A stretch of 6,503 nucleotides of DNA from Planctomycetaceae bacterium (GTDB taxonomy: Bacteria; Planctomycetota; Planctomycetia; Pirellulales; Thermoguttaceae). The translations under genes and the position numbers were made by a program. The notes beneath the pieces were generated by a model. That model saw nothing but the letters and a program-made list of their open reading frames with translations, was not told the origin of the DNA and searched no databases. How positions within the stretch are numbered: position 1 is the stretch's first letter; every line of letters begins with the position of its first letter. Location: positions 1 to 6,503 of the forward strand of contig JAISNF010000304.1 of assembly GCA_031276415.1 (NCBI GenBank). Direction: 5' to 3'. This document shows, piece by piece, positions 1 to 6,275 of the stretch.

Positions 1-293
1 AAATGTTTATCGACCAACGAATCCGGCTCAATTTGTAAATGATCAATATCAAGCCATTCTTGATATTCAGGCTTAAGAAAGTAACGCAAAAATTTCCGAG
101 CCATCCGAACATTCCGCAATTTTTCCTTGCAGAACGCATCGTGTTGATATTTTTTCTTAAACTCTTCAAGTGCAACAAAATTAAACGGTTGCGTCAACAT
201 TGACGATTCTACGGCTGATGTTTTTGCTGATACTTTCGGCGATGTTTCCAAAGATTTTTTTGATGAATTGTTCGGTGATGTTTTTTTAGGCAT
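1..293 (-). CDS. Rpn family recombination-promoting nuclease / YhgA-like putative transposase, N-terminal part (runs off left edge)
   Basis: An open frame of 97 complete codons runs from an ATG at 293 off the left edge, so the C-terminal part, including the nuclease core, is not visible. Residues 1-35 are a Ser/Lys/Thr-rich low-complexity tail. From about residue 50 the sequence reads HDAFCKEKLRN, then MARKFLRYFLKPEYQEWLD, then LQIEPDSLVDKH. This matches the pattern of the Rpn/Transposase_31 (PF04754) family start: (P)HDxFFK, a VAxxFLxxYLPxE helix, then LDLSxLxxxxxSFVDxxL. Family members are PD-(D/E)XK endonucleases that cut DNA and promote RecA-independent recombination. They usually begin close to the HD motif, so the long tail is unusual. 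An alternative ATG at residue 32 (200) would remove most of it. Neither start has a strong Shine-Dalgarno; AAAGAAAG lies upstream of 293. Assignment to the family is by motif recall only, and whether the gene is intact cannot be judged. Confidence 0.72.
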   Translation of the reverse strand, partial: MPKKTSPNNSSKKSLETSPKVSAKTSAVESSMLTQPFNFVALEEFKKKYQHDAFCKEKLRNVRMARKFLRYFLKPEYQEWLDIDHLQIEPDSLVDKH

Positions 294-473
294 GAAAAAA
301 ACTTTCTTTGTGTTAAAAATCTTTAGTGTTGAAAAAAATAATTTATTCGTTGAAATTTTCGTAAACCAAATTTATATCAGTTTCAAGTCTAAAATCAAGA
401 TGTAGCCAAAACCTTTTCGTAAAACATGGCGTTGGTGTTTGCGTACACGCCGATTTTTCCTTTAATTATCGTT
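294..473. other. Intergenic gap between ppk1 stop and the Rpn-like gene
   Basis: This gap holds the candidate promoter described separately and no plausible small gene. Just after the ppk1 stop, around 427-451, GGCG and CGCC can pair with a bulge and an inner TGT/ACA. The fold is weak and is not followed by a proper U-tract on the minus strand, so it is not called a terminator. Confidence 0.5.
371..398 (-). promoter_or_regulatory. Candidate sigma70-type promoter for the Rpn-like gene
   Basis: On the minus strand TTGATT (398-393) and TATAAA (376-371) are separated by 16 bases. Transcription would begin near 364, giving a leader of about 70 bases before the ATG at 293. The -10 matches 5 of 6 consensus bases and the -35 4 of 6. 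The region is AT-rich, so a chance match is possible. Confidence 0.45.
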
Positions 474-2585
474 TTATCGTTGTTGGAGATAGCGATAGAT
501 TTCGGTTTGCGCTTGGACTTTTTTGTTTCCTTTTTTTACGGAGATTTGTTCGTTGGGGTGTTCAAGACTGATGAATCGGGCTTTGACATTGTCCGAGAGT
601 TGGATTTGCAGAATGTCCCAAAGTTGTTTTTGAATTGCCGGATCGCGCACCGGTGTAACAACTTCAAAACGATGATCAAGATTGCGTTCCATCCAATCCG
701 CCGAACCAATAAAATATTCCGGTTTGTTATCGTTGCAAAAAACGAGTATGCGCGAATGTTCCAGAAATCGGTCAACAATCCGAACCGCCCTAATATTGTC
801 ACTGATTTTTGGTATGCCCGGAATAAGCGTACAAATTCCGCGAATAATCATCTTGATTTGAACACCCGCCTCACTTGCCTCATAAAGCCGGCTCACAATC
901 CGTTTGTCCACAAGATTATTCATCTTCACAATCATCCACGCCGGTTTACCTTTTTGTGCGTTTTTAATTTCACGATCAATTTGTTTCAGAAAAAACTTGC
1001 GTGTTCCAAATGGTGAAACAATAATATGTTTGAAATACGGCAGTTGATATTTCCGGTCATCCAATAAATGAAACACTTTATTAACTTCTGCGGTGATTTC
1101 TTTATCGGCGGTCAGAAGATGTTCGTCACAATAAATTCGGGTCGTATTTTCGTTTGGATTTCCGGTTCCGATGGCGGTGTAATAAACATTGACATTGGAT
1201 TCTTTGCGGCGGATTAACAGGATTTTGCAATGAACTTTCATGCCGGGAATACTCGGCAAAACACGAATTCCTTCGTCTTGCATCTGTGCCGCCCACGAAA
1301 TATTGGCTGCCTCGTCAAAGCGTGCCTGAAACTCGACAAAAACAATAACTTCTTTACCGTTACGTGCGGCATTGATCAGGGCGTTTACGACTGCCGAATG
1401 TTTTGCCGCACGATAAATTGTCATCTTAATTGTCCGAACTGCCGGATCAATCGACGCTTCCCGAAGCAACTCAATCATGTACCGAAACGGTTGATACGGA
1501 TAATGTAACATCACATCTTTTTCGCGTATCACATCAAGCATTGAAACCCCGGGCGGAAAATCCGAAACATCTAATTGCGGTATCGGATCATATTGCATTT
1601 TTTTTGTTCCGAGAATTCGGGGAAAATGCATGAAATCCCGTAAATTATGGTATCGACCGCCCTTTTCAAGCGAGCCGCGTTTTTTAATTCCAAACTTTTT
1701 GAGAATATTCGTCAGAGTTTTTCGCGGCAACTCCTCGTCATAAACAAACCGAACCGTATCACCGTATTTCCGTTGCTTAATTCCGTCGCTAACCGCTTCA
1801 AGGAAACTTTTTGAAACATCATTGTCAATATCAAGTTCGGCGTCGCGTGTGAATTTAATTGTGTACGCTTTGAAACGGATAAAACCGAATACCGAAAAAA
1901 TGTCGGCAAGACAATAACGAATCACATCGTCCAAAAACATAACAAATTGTTTTTTGTCCGAACCCGACGGCAAAACAAGAAATCGCGAAATATGATCAGT
2001 GGGAATTTCAATCAATGCCAGATTTTCAAACGCCGGATTATCTTTGTCCGTCAGATCAACCACCAAATAAATCGAATTATCGTGCAAATTTGAAAAATTC
2101 CGAAACCGGTCAAGCATAATTGGAAACAAAAATTGACGGACGGTTTCTTTGAAATATTGTCGGACGAAAATACCTTGTTCTTCGGTTAAATTGGATTCAT
2201 CAATAAAAAAAATATTTTCTTTAGCGAGTTCGCCGGTAATTTTTTCGTAAATATCGTCAGCTTTATGACGTTGGACAAGGACACGTTTATGAATTTCCTT
2301 TAGAATTTTGGACGGATCAAAATCCAGATTAACGTCACGAACATCGTCTTGAAGATTCACAAGACGTTTGAGCAACGCCACCCGAACACGATAAAATTCA
2401 TCCATATTATTGGAGAAAATACCGAGAAAATTAAGACGTTCCAAAAGCGGTACCGCCGAATCGTCCGCTTCAAGAAGAACACGCTCATTGAAATTAAGCC
2501 AACTTAATTCCCGATTTAAGTAGAACGTATGGCGTTTCGATAAATTTTTTAACAATTTTTTTGACAATTTTTTTGATTCGCTCAC
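474..2585 (-). CDS. ppk1: Polyphosphate kinase 1 (EC 2.7.4.1)
   Basis: Catalyses the reversible transfer of the ATP gamma-phosphate to polyphosphate through a phosphohistidine intermediate. The 703 residues are close to E. coli Ppk (688). Domains in order: N domain about 20-125 (FYLNRELSWLNFNERVL, then IFSNNMDEFY with N60 matching ATP-binding N45 of E. coli); H domain about 128-330 (ends GGRYHNLRDFMHFP); C1 about 340-510; C2 about 515-700. The catalytic histidine is H452 in MKVHCK (E. coli H435), the second conserved histidine is H610 in FLEHSR (E. coli H592), and phosphate-binding arginines are R392 (TIYRAA) and R422 (ARFDE). All key residues are present, so it should be active. The usual GTGNFNE reads GTGNPNE at 473-479. 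The start is GTG: the frame is open about 57 bases further upstream to an in-frame TAA with no ATG, and the next in-frame ATG is residue 61, inside a conserved motif. No Shine-Dalgarno is evident. The next gene upstream is pyk, 324 bases away. Confidence 0.97.
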   Translation of the reverse strand: MSESKKLSKKLLKNLSKRHTFYLNRELSWLNFNERVLLEADDSAVPLLERLNFLGIFSNNMDEFYRVRVALLKRLVNLQDDVRDVNLDFDPSKILKEIHKRVLVQRHKADDIYEKITGELAKENIFFIDESNLTEEQGIFVRQYFKETVRQFLFPIMLDRFRNFSNLHDNSIYLVVDLTDKDNPAFENLALIEIPTDHISRFLVLPSGSDKKQFVMFLDDVIRYCLADIFSVFGFIRFKAYTIKFTRDAELDIDNDVSKSFLEAVSDGIKQRKYGDTVRFVYDEELPRKTLTNILKKFGIKKRGSLEKGGRYHNLRDFMHFPRILGTKKMQYDPIPQLDVSDFPPGVSMLDVIREKDVMLHYPYQPFRYMIELLREASIDPAVRTIKMTIYRAAKHSAVVNALINAARNGKEVIVFVEFQARFDEAANISWAAQMQDEGIRVLPSIPGMKVHCKILLIRRKESNVNVYYTAIGTGNPNENTTRIYCDEHLLTADKEITAEVNKVFHLLDDRKYQLPYFKHIIVSPFGTRKFFLKQIDREIKNAQKGKPAWMIVKMNNLVDKRIVSRLYEASEAGVQIKMIIRGICTLIPGIPKISDNIRAVRIVDRFLEHSRILVFCNDNKPEYFIGSADWMERNLDHRFEVVTPVRDPAIQKQLWDILQIQLSDNVKARFISLEHPNEQISVKKGNKKVQAQTEIYRYLQQR

Positions 2586-2597
2586 TTGATTAGAAAA

Positions 2598-2613
2598 TAC
2601 GGTAATTTCCGTA
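2598..2613. promoter_or_regulatory. Short inverted repeat just before the ppk1 GTG start
   Basis: TACGG and CCGTA flank a 6-base centre (TAATTT), giving an almost palindromic 16-base site that ends 12 bases before the GTG codon. It could be an operator or a small RNA hairpin near the ribosome entry site. The 5-base arms are short, and no regulator can be named. Confidence 0.3.
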
Positions 2614-2684
2614 ATATTAAATGTAAATAATATAACTTTAACTCGTCGGCGTTCCTTTGTTTATGGACGAAAATCGAATTAACA

Positions 2685-2699
2685 TTCATTCCGAATGAA
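2685..2699. promoter_or_regulatory. 15-base palindrome in the ppk1 upstream region
   Basis: TTCATTC and GAATGAA are perfect 7-base arms around a single C, about 100 bases upstream of the ppk1 start. The symmetry is typical of a dimeric repressor or activator site. If the promoter at 2780-2807 is real, the site lies inside the transcribed leader, so it could equally act as a small RNA hairpin. The core GGAATGAAT is also found in both tandem repeats upstream of the HEAT-like gene. Confidence 0.4.
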
Positions 2700-2779
2700 C
2701 ATTAACCGTTGCAATATTTTGGCAAAACATCGTCAATCTTTTGAAATATTACAAAAATAATCGTATTCCGGCAAGCAAG

Positions 2780-2807
2780 AGTATAAAACGATTATCAACA
2801 CAGACAA
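2780..2807 (-). promoter_or_regulatory. Candidate promoter for ppk1
   Basis: On the minus strand TTGTCT (2807-2802) and TATACT (2785-2780) are 16 bases apart. Transcription would start near 2773, leaving a leader of about 190 bases before the GTG. The -10 matches 5 of 6 consensus bases and the -35 4 of 6. A tandem repeat abuts the -35, which favours a regulated promoter, but AT-rich DNA gives many chance matches. Confidence 0.4.
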
Positions 2808-2836
2808 TTACCTTTAAACGTAATTACCTAAAACGT
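2806..2836. repeat. Two tandem 15/16-base repeats abutting the ppk1 -35
   Basis: The units are AATTACCTTTAAACGT (2806-2821) and AATTACCTAAAACGT (2822-2836), nearly identical and head to tail. In ppk1 sense orientation they sit directly upstream of, and overlap, the proposed -35, the usual place for activator sites. The 15-16 base spacing does not match the 11-base spacing of a PhoB box, so a Pho assignment is not supported. Confidence 0.5.
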
Positions 2837-2851
2837 AATCGTTTATAAATC

Positions 2852-2881
2852 GAAACAATTTGAAATAATTTGAAACAATTT
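2852..2881. repeat. Three tandem 10-base repeats (GAAAYAATTT)
   Basis: Head-to-tail GAAACAATTT, GAAATAATTT and GAAACAATTT, with one C/T difference in the middle copy. The A and T runs recur every 10 bases, close to one helical turn, so the segment may be intrinsically bent. It lies upstream of the candidate ppk1 promoter and just beyond the pyk stop. Confidence 0.6.
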
Positions 2882-2909
2882 ATTTTTTTTTATTTATTCC
2901 GTAACATGT

Positions 2910-4373
2910 TCAATCGACAACATGAACATACAGAATATTCCTGTAACCGCTTTCCGCTGTAATTCCCAAAACATGAACAACACGATCACCATGATTCAGA
3001 TATCCGGTTATTTTTCCGGCTTCAATGACACTCATTAGATTTTCACGCGGATTTTCCGGTACGTTAATGAGCGGGAAAATTCCCCAGTAAAGATTCATTC
3101 GCTGCAATGCCCGGATATTGGAACTTGTTCCGACACAAAGTGTGAAACAACGTTTATTTGAAACAGCCATTGCGGTTTTTCCCGACTGGGTTTTAACGAG
3201 CAGCATTGCTGCGCCGATTTCGTCCGCTAATGTTACCGCCGCATCACAAACGGCGTGTGTTACCGAAGTTGTTCGGGACGGACGATGCGTAAACGCCAAA
3301 CGTTCCGCTAATACTTTTTCTGTTTCAACCGCAATTCGATGCATCATTTGCACGGTTTGTAGCGGAAATTCACCAACCGCCGTTTCACCGGACAACATAC
3401 AGGCATCGGTTCCGTCAAGAATCGCATTGGCAACATCAGTGGCTTCGGCTCTGGTCGGCAATGTCTGATGGTGCATACTTTCAAGCATTTGCGTTGCAAC
3501 AATCACCGGTTTTGATTTTCGCCGGCAAGTTTCGATAATTTTCTTCTGAACCATCGCAATTTGCGCAATATCAAATTCAACTCCAAGATCACCACGCGCT
3601 ACCATAATTCCGTCTGTTACATCAACGATTTCCTCAATACGTTCAACCGCTTCCGGTTTTTCGATTTTGGCAATAATGTGCGGAATATCCGACCAAAAAT
3701 TTGTGTTTTGATAAGCAGTTTCAACAAGAATTTCACGGAGTTCAAGAATATCTTCGGGACTTCGGACAAAACTCAGCCCCAAAAAATCAACTCCGGCACC
3801 AACCGCCCATTTTGCGTTATCAATATCGGTTTGTTGAAGTGTTTTAATACTGAGTTTTGTTCCGGGCAGATTAATACCTTGCCGGCTTCGCACTGTTCCG
3901 CCTTGTACAACCGCGCAGAGAATGGAATCGGAATTTTTTTCCGTAACTTGCAACACAACAGTTCCGTCCGCCAACATAATTTTGTCACCAATATTTACAT
4001 CATTAATAAGAGGTTCGTAGGTTGTGGTGAAAGTATGAGGTTCGGCGGTTGTTTTGCCCCGAATAAATTTCATGGGAATTTCCGTTTTACACTGATAAAC
4101 ATCATCAGGAATTTCGCCAAGCCGCATCTTGGGTCCGGCAAGATCAACCAAAACACCAACTGTAACACCAATTTGTTTGCTAACTTTTCGAATTTGATCG
4201 AGTCGTGTTTGAGCCTGACCCGTGCCGCCGTGAGCCATGTTGATACGAAAAACATCAACCCCCGCCAAAATCAGTTTCGATAACATCTCTTCCGTATCGC
4301 TGGCAGGACCAACTGTTGCAACAATTTTTGTGTGTGAAGGACGAAGTTGAGGAAATATAAGATTCGTTGTCAT
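2910..4373 (-). CDS. pyk: Pyruvate kinase (EC 2.7.1.40), predicted K+-independent type
   Basis: Last step of glycolysis in the cytoplasm: PEP plus ADP to pyruvate plus ATP. The 487 residues are normal family length. Seen in order: TKIVATVGPAS (15-25), RINMAHG (43-49), DLAGPKMRLG (77-86), a B domain about 88-178, catalytic K236 in IIAKIEKPEAV with metal ligand E238, MVARGDLGVE (257-266, metal ligand D262), T294 in ATQMLESM, PTRAEATDVANA (306-317), DGTDACMLSGETA (320-332), then the C-terminal alpha/beta domain about 368-487. The position equivalent to Glu117 of rabbit muscle enzyme is K82 (GPK), Thr113 is L78 and Thr120 is L85. This is the pattern known for K+-independent enzymes, in which the lysine replaces the monovalent cation. 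A K+-ligand serine is also replaced by A47. The start is an ATG with no visible Shine-Dalgarno. Long gaps on both sides suggest its own transcript. Confidence 0.96.
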   Translation of the reverse strand: MTTNLIFPQLRPSHTKIVATVGPASDTEEMLSKLILAGVDVFRINMAHGGTGQAQTRLDQIRKVSKQIGVTVGVLVDLAGPKMRLGEIPDDVYQCKTEIPMKFIRGKTTAEPHTFTTTYEPLINDVNIGDKIMLADGTVVLQVTEKNSDSILCAVVQGGTVRSRQGINLPGTKLSIKTLQQTDIDNAKWAVGAGVDFLGLSFVRSPEDILELREILVETAYQNTNFWSDIPHIIAKIEKPEAVERIEEIVDVTDGIMVARGDLGVEFDIAQIAMVQKKIIETCRRKSKPVIVATQMLESMHHQTLPTRAEATDVANAILDGTDACMLSGETAVGEFPLQTVQMMHRIAVETEKVLAERLAFTHRPSRTTSVTHAVCDAAVTLADEIGAAMLLVKTQSGKTAMAVSNKRCFTLCVGTSSNIRALQRMNLYWGIFPLINVPENPRENLMSVIEAGKITGYLNHGDRVVHVLGITAESGYRNILYVHVVD

Positions 4374-4381
4374 AAAAATTG

Positions 4382-4405
4382 GGAAAGTTAAAACGGAAAG
4401 TTAAA
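4382..4405. repeat. Two 11-base direct repeats just upstream of pyk
   Basis: GGAAAGTTAAA occurs at 4382-4392 and 4395-4405, 13 bases apart and 9 to 32 bases before the pyk ATG. In sense orientation the copies read TTTAACTTTCC. They lie in the expected leader, where a ribosome binding site would be, and may be a protein or RNA control site. No function can be assigned. Confidence 0.45.
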
Positions 4406-4417
4406 GCAAATACAAAT

Positions 4418-4468
4418 ATTAAGGGAACTTCTAAAAAACATAAATTTATTTTTATTAACCACAGAGAA
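4418..4468. repeat. Interspersed repeat, copy A (upstream of pyk)
   Basis: The segment beginning ATTAAGGGAA and ending CCACAGAGAA aligns to 6328-6377 with about six mismatches and one single-base gap over roughly 51 bases. Its right part is the left terminal repeat of the 200-base inverted-repeat element. Both copies have the same orientation and both lie 5' of a minus-strand gene. Confidence 0.65.
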
Positions 4469-4654
4469 AAGAAAATAGTCCGCAGATGAATTTTAAAATA
4501 TAAAATTAACGCAAATATGAAATAAAAATAAAATTAAAACAAAAAAATTTTCGTATATTTTATTGTTTTTTGTATTCTTATAAAAATTATCTGCGATCAT
4601 TTGCGAAATCTGTGGACGCTTTTTTTCTGTGAACTCTGCGTTCTCTGTGGTTAA
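4455..4654. repeat. 200-base inverted-repeat element (MITE- or REP-like), non-coding
   Basis: The ends are perfect 14-base inverted repeats, TTAACCACAGAGAA at 4455-4468 and its complement at 4641-4654. Two further motif pairs lie inside in mirrored order: GTCCGCAGAT (4478-4487) against the complement of GTCCACAGAT (4608-4617), and CGCAAAT (4510-4516) against its complement (4599-4605). The centre is very AT-rich and has no ORF, so it cannot encode its own mobility. No target-site duplication is obvious. It fills most of the gap between the HEAT-like gene stop and pyk, and transcripts through it could fold. From memory, CCACAGAG/CGCAGAT repeats are common in intergenic DNA of several phyla; that could not be checked here. 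Confidence 0.7.
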
Positions 4655-4681
4655 ATAAAATGATTGGTTACGAATTTAATT

Positions 4682-6178
4682 TCAAACGCCGCTTCCGGCG
4701 ATAATTGCGCTGAGTTCGTCGCTCATTTTTTGCAACGAATCACGAATAACGCTGAAATTCACTTTGAGTTGTGGTTGTTGTTTTTCGTCTCCTCTTCTGC
4801 CGGAACCGCCGGAGCCTGTCGGATTGGAAGACATTTCACTCATTGAAGAATCGCCCATAATGGAACGTTTTCTGAGATCTTCCGGTGGTCCTTCATCAAG
4901 ATCTTTAATAAGTTTAGTAACGAGTTTCACGGTTGAATTGATTTTTATGGCGACCGGATCTTCTGCGGCAAGTTTTGAAAGAATGCCGGCGTCACTTTTG
5001 CCGGTCAATCGTGTGCCGCGCATTCCATAGGTTACGTTAAGAATATTTGCTTTGATATTTTGGACAGCACCGGTAATTTCAATTTGTTGCTCTTTTGTCA
5101 GTGCGGCAAATTCCGGTTCTAAGGCGGTTGCAGAGATTGTGGACATTGCGTTTATATCTGGAGCGATTTCGCCTTTGGAGACTCGTGCTTTATCCCTAAG
5201 TTGTGTAATCATTTGGAGTTGCGAATCTACAGTTGCTTTCATTAGTGTAATCAGAGATGTTCCGATTTCCTGATATTGTTGATCGGTCAATGTTTTTTCC
5301 GAATCGGCAAAAAACAGGTCATTGAAAATTCTTGCCGCATGGGTTCGTACATCAATTGTTTCCTGATTATTTTCGATTACGTCGGACAAAACGGTTACAA
5401 TTTGTCCATTATTTCCGACAGATTTCAACGCTCCGAGTCCATCCAATGCGTACAATCTAAACCAATCGGTCATTTCTTGATCTTCTTTATTTTTATTATC
5501 TTTTGGTTTACCGGATTGAATGATTTCGATGAAAAGTTTAGGAACGGTTGTATTTTTCAATGTTTCGTCGGCGATTCCGATTTCGGCAAGCCGGACAATT
5601 CCGATGAGCGAACCCAATTGAATATATTTCGGATTTTCTTTTTTCTGATATTCACCGATGAGATAGGGCAATGCCTGAGCGTAAGGGGTGGGCGGTTTAC
5701 CGCGACCTTCGGGTTCACGTTGTGTGAGTTGTCCGATGGTGAGAATGGCGTTATATCGCGAGGTTGGAGTGGCGTTGTTATCTGCTGCCATTTTTTTGAG
5801 GGTATCGAACGATTTTGTCAACAGATATTCCCGTGCGTTTCCGGTTGCATCGCGAAGGTCTTGAGTCAAAAATTCTTTGACGAAAGACGAGTGTACCGAG
5901 CCGGTATTTTCGGGGCGAGTCCATCGTGCGAAGTAATATTTATCGAAAAAGGTGTCTAATCCGGCGCGGTCAGCATCGACATTGCCGGACTTAAACGCGT
6001 TGAAAATGGTTGTTTTCCGTCCGGCTTGGCTTTCGTCAACTTCCCAACCGGTTACCAATGCTATTTGAGCGGACGCACTGCTCAAAAAATAACATTGAAA
6101 TGAAACAACAACGAAAAAGAGAACAACCAATTTTATTTGAAAACGAAATCGGTAAAACATTGGGCAAAACATTGTCAT
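4682..6178 (-). CDS. Secreted HEAT-repeat-like protein of unknown function
   Basis: A 498-residue protein of unknown role. Residues 1-37 look like a Sec signal peptide: basic start, hydrophobic LVVLFFVVVSF (18-28), then an AxA site with likely cleavage after ASA at 37, so export beyond the inner membrane is inferred. Several helices have HEAT-like spacing: around 138-152 (RYNAILTIGQL), 183-200 (LGSLIGIVRLAEIG), 239-252 (RLYALDGLGAL) and 275-290 (VRTHAARIFNDLF). These suggest an alpha-solenoid that binds protein partners. Residues 443-468 are a Ser/Gly/charged linker before a final helix. The FFDKYYFARWTRPEN segment resembles, from memory, a planctomycete hypothetical family. A longer frame starts at 6280, but that ATG lies inside the proposed -10 box. 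The ATG at 6178 follows AAAGGA by 9 bases and gives a proper signal peptide. Later ATGs at 6172 and 6160 are possible. No catalytic motif is seen. Confidence 0.85.
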   Translation of the reverse strand: MTMFCPMFYRFRFQIKLVVLFFVVVSFQCYFLSSASAQIALVTGWEVDESQAGRKTTIFNAFKSGNVDADRAGLDTFFDKYYFARWTRPENTGSVHSSFVKEFLTQDLRDATGNAREYLLTKSFDTLKKMAADNNATPTSRYNAILTIGQLTQREPEGRGKPPTPYAQALPYLIGEYQKKENPKYIQLGSLIGIVRLAEIGIADETLKNTTVPKLFIEIIQSGKPKDNKNKEDQEMTDWFRLYALDGLGALKSVGNNGQIVTVLSDVIENNQETIDVRTHAARIFNDLFFADSEKTLTDQQYQEIGTSLITLMKATVDSQLQMITQLRDKARVSKGEIAPDINAMSTISATALEPEFAALTKEQQIEITGAVQNIKANILNVTYGMRGTRLTGKSDAGILSKLAAEDPVAIKINSTVKLVTKLIKDLDEGPPEDLRKRSIMGDSSMSEMSSNPTGSGGSGRRGDEKQQPQLKVNFSVIRDSLQKMSDELSAIIAGSGV

Positions 6179-6187
6179 TGGGGTAAT

Positions 6188-6193
6188 TCCTTT
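6188..6193 (-). promoter_or_regulatory. Shine-Dalgarno site that fixes the start of the HEAT-like gene
   Basis: AAAGGA on the minus strand lies 9 bases before the ATG at 6178. It is the only clear Shine-Dalgarno sequence among the genes here, and it argues against the longer frame starting at 6280. The bases around it (AGGAAT and GAATTACC) are complementary to upstream leader segments. Confidence 0.7.
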
Positions 6194-6220
6194 CAATTCA
6201 AAACAATTGTACAAACATTT

Positions 6221-6260
6221 AGGAATGAATCCTAATAAATAGGAATGAATCCTGTAAAAT
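6221..6260. repeat. Two tandem 20-base repeats in the leader of the HEAT-like gene
   Basis: AGGAATGAATCCT occurs at 6221-6233 and 6241-6253, exactly 20 bases apart, and the full units match at 17 of 20 positions. Each 13-mer is nearly palindromic (AGGA and TCCT arms). As DNA, a two-turn spacing suits a pair of regulator dimers just downstream of the promoter. As RNA each can form a small hairpin, and its AUUCCU arm is complementary to the AGGAAU of the gene's own ribosome binding site. Confidence 0.7.
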
Positions 6261-6275
6261 GGAGAATTACCTAAT

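Larger units (their letters stand above)
2586..2909. other. Intergenic region between pyk and ppk1, rich in short repeats
   Basis: A 324-base AT-rich gap downstream of pyk and upstream of ppk1. It carries, in ppk1 sense order, a three-copy 10-base repeat, a two-copy 15/16-base repeat, a candidate promoter, a 15-base palindrome and a small inverted repeat next to the start codon. I see no terminator with a U-tract for pyk and no convincing small ORF. Confidence 0.6.

Noticed and set aside
426..1016. Plus-strand 196-codon open frame
   Set aside because: It lies almost wholly antisense to the conserved C-terminal domain of ppk1 and resembles no protein family; it is a shadow frame.
2806..2836. 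Pho box upstream of ppk1
   Set aside because: The repeat spacing is 15-16 bases rather than 11, and the sequence does not resemble CTGTCAT-type half-sites.
2852..2881. CRISPR array
   Set aside because: The units are 10 bases with no spacers; this is a simple tandem repeat.
2906..2929. Terminator for pyk formed by ATGTTC and GAACAT
   Set aside because: The stem is only 6 base pairs with a 12-base loop, overlaps the end of the coding region and has no following U-tract on the minus strand.
3561..4283. Plus-strand 240-codon open frame
   Set aside because: It is fully antisense to pyk, whose motifs are intact; its composition is that of a shadow frame, with no recognisable domain.
5276..5959. 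Plus-strand 227-codon open frame
   Set aside because: It is antisense to the HEAT-like gene, which has a signal peptide, ribosome site and promoter; this frame has none of these.
474..6178. Single operon of the HEAT-like gene, pyk and ppk1
   Set aside because: The genes share a strand, but gaps of about 308 and 324 bases, an inverted-repeat element and separate promoter candidates argue against one transcript.
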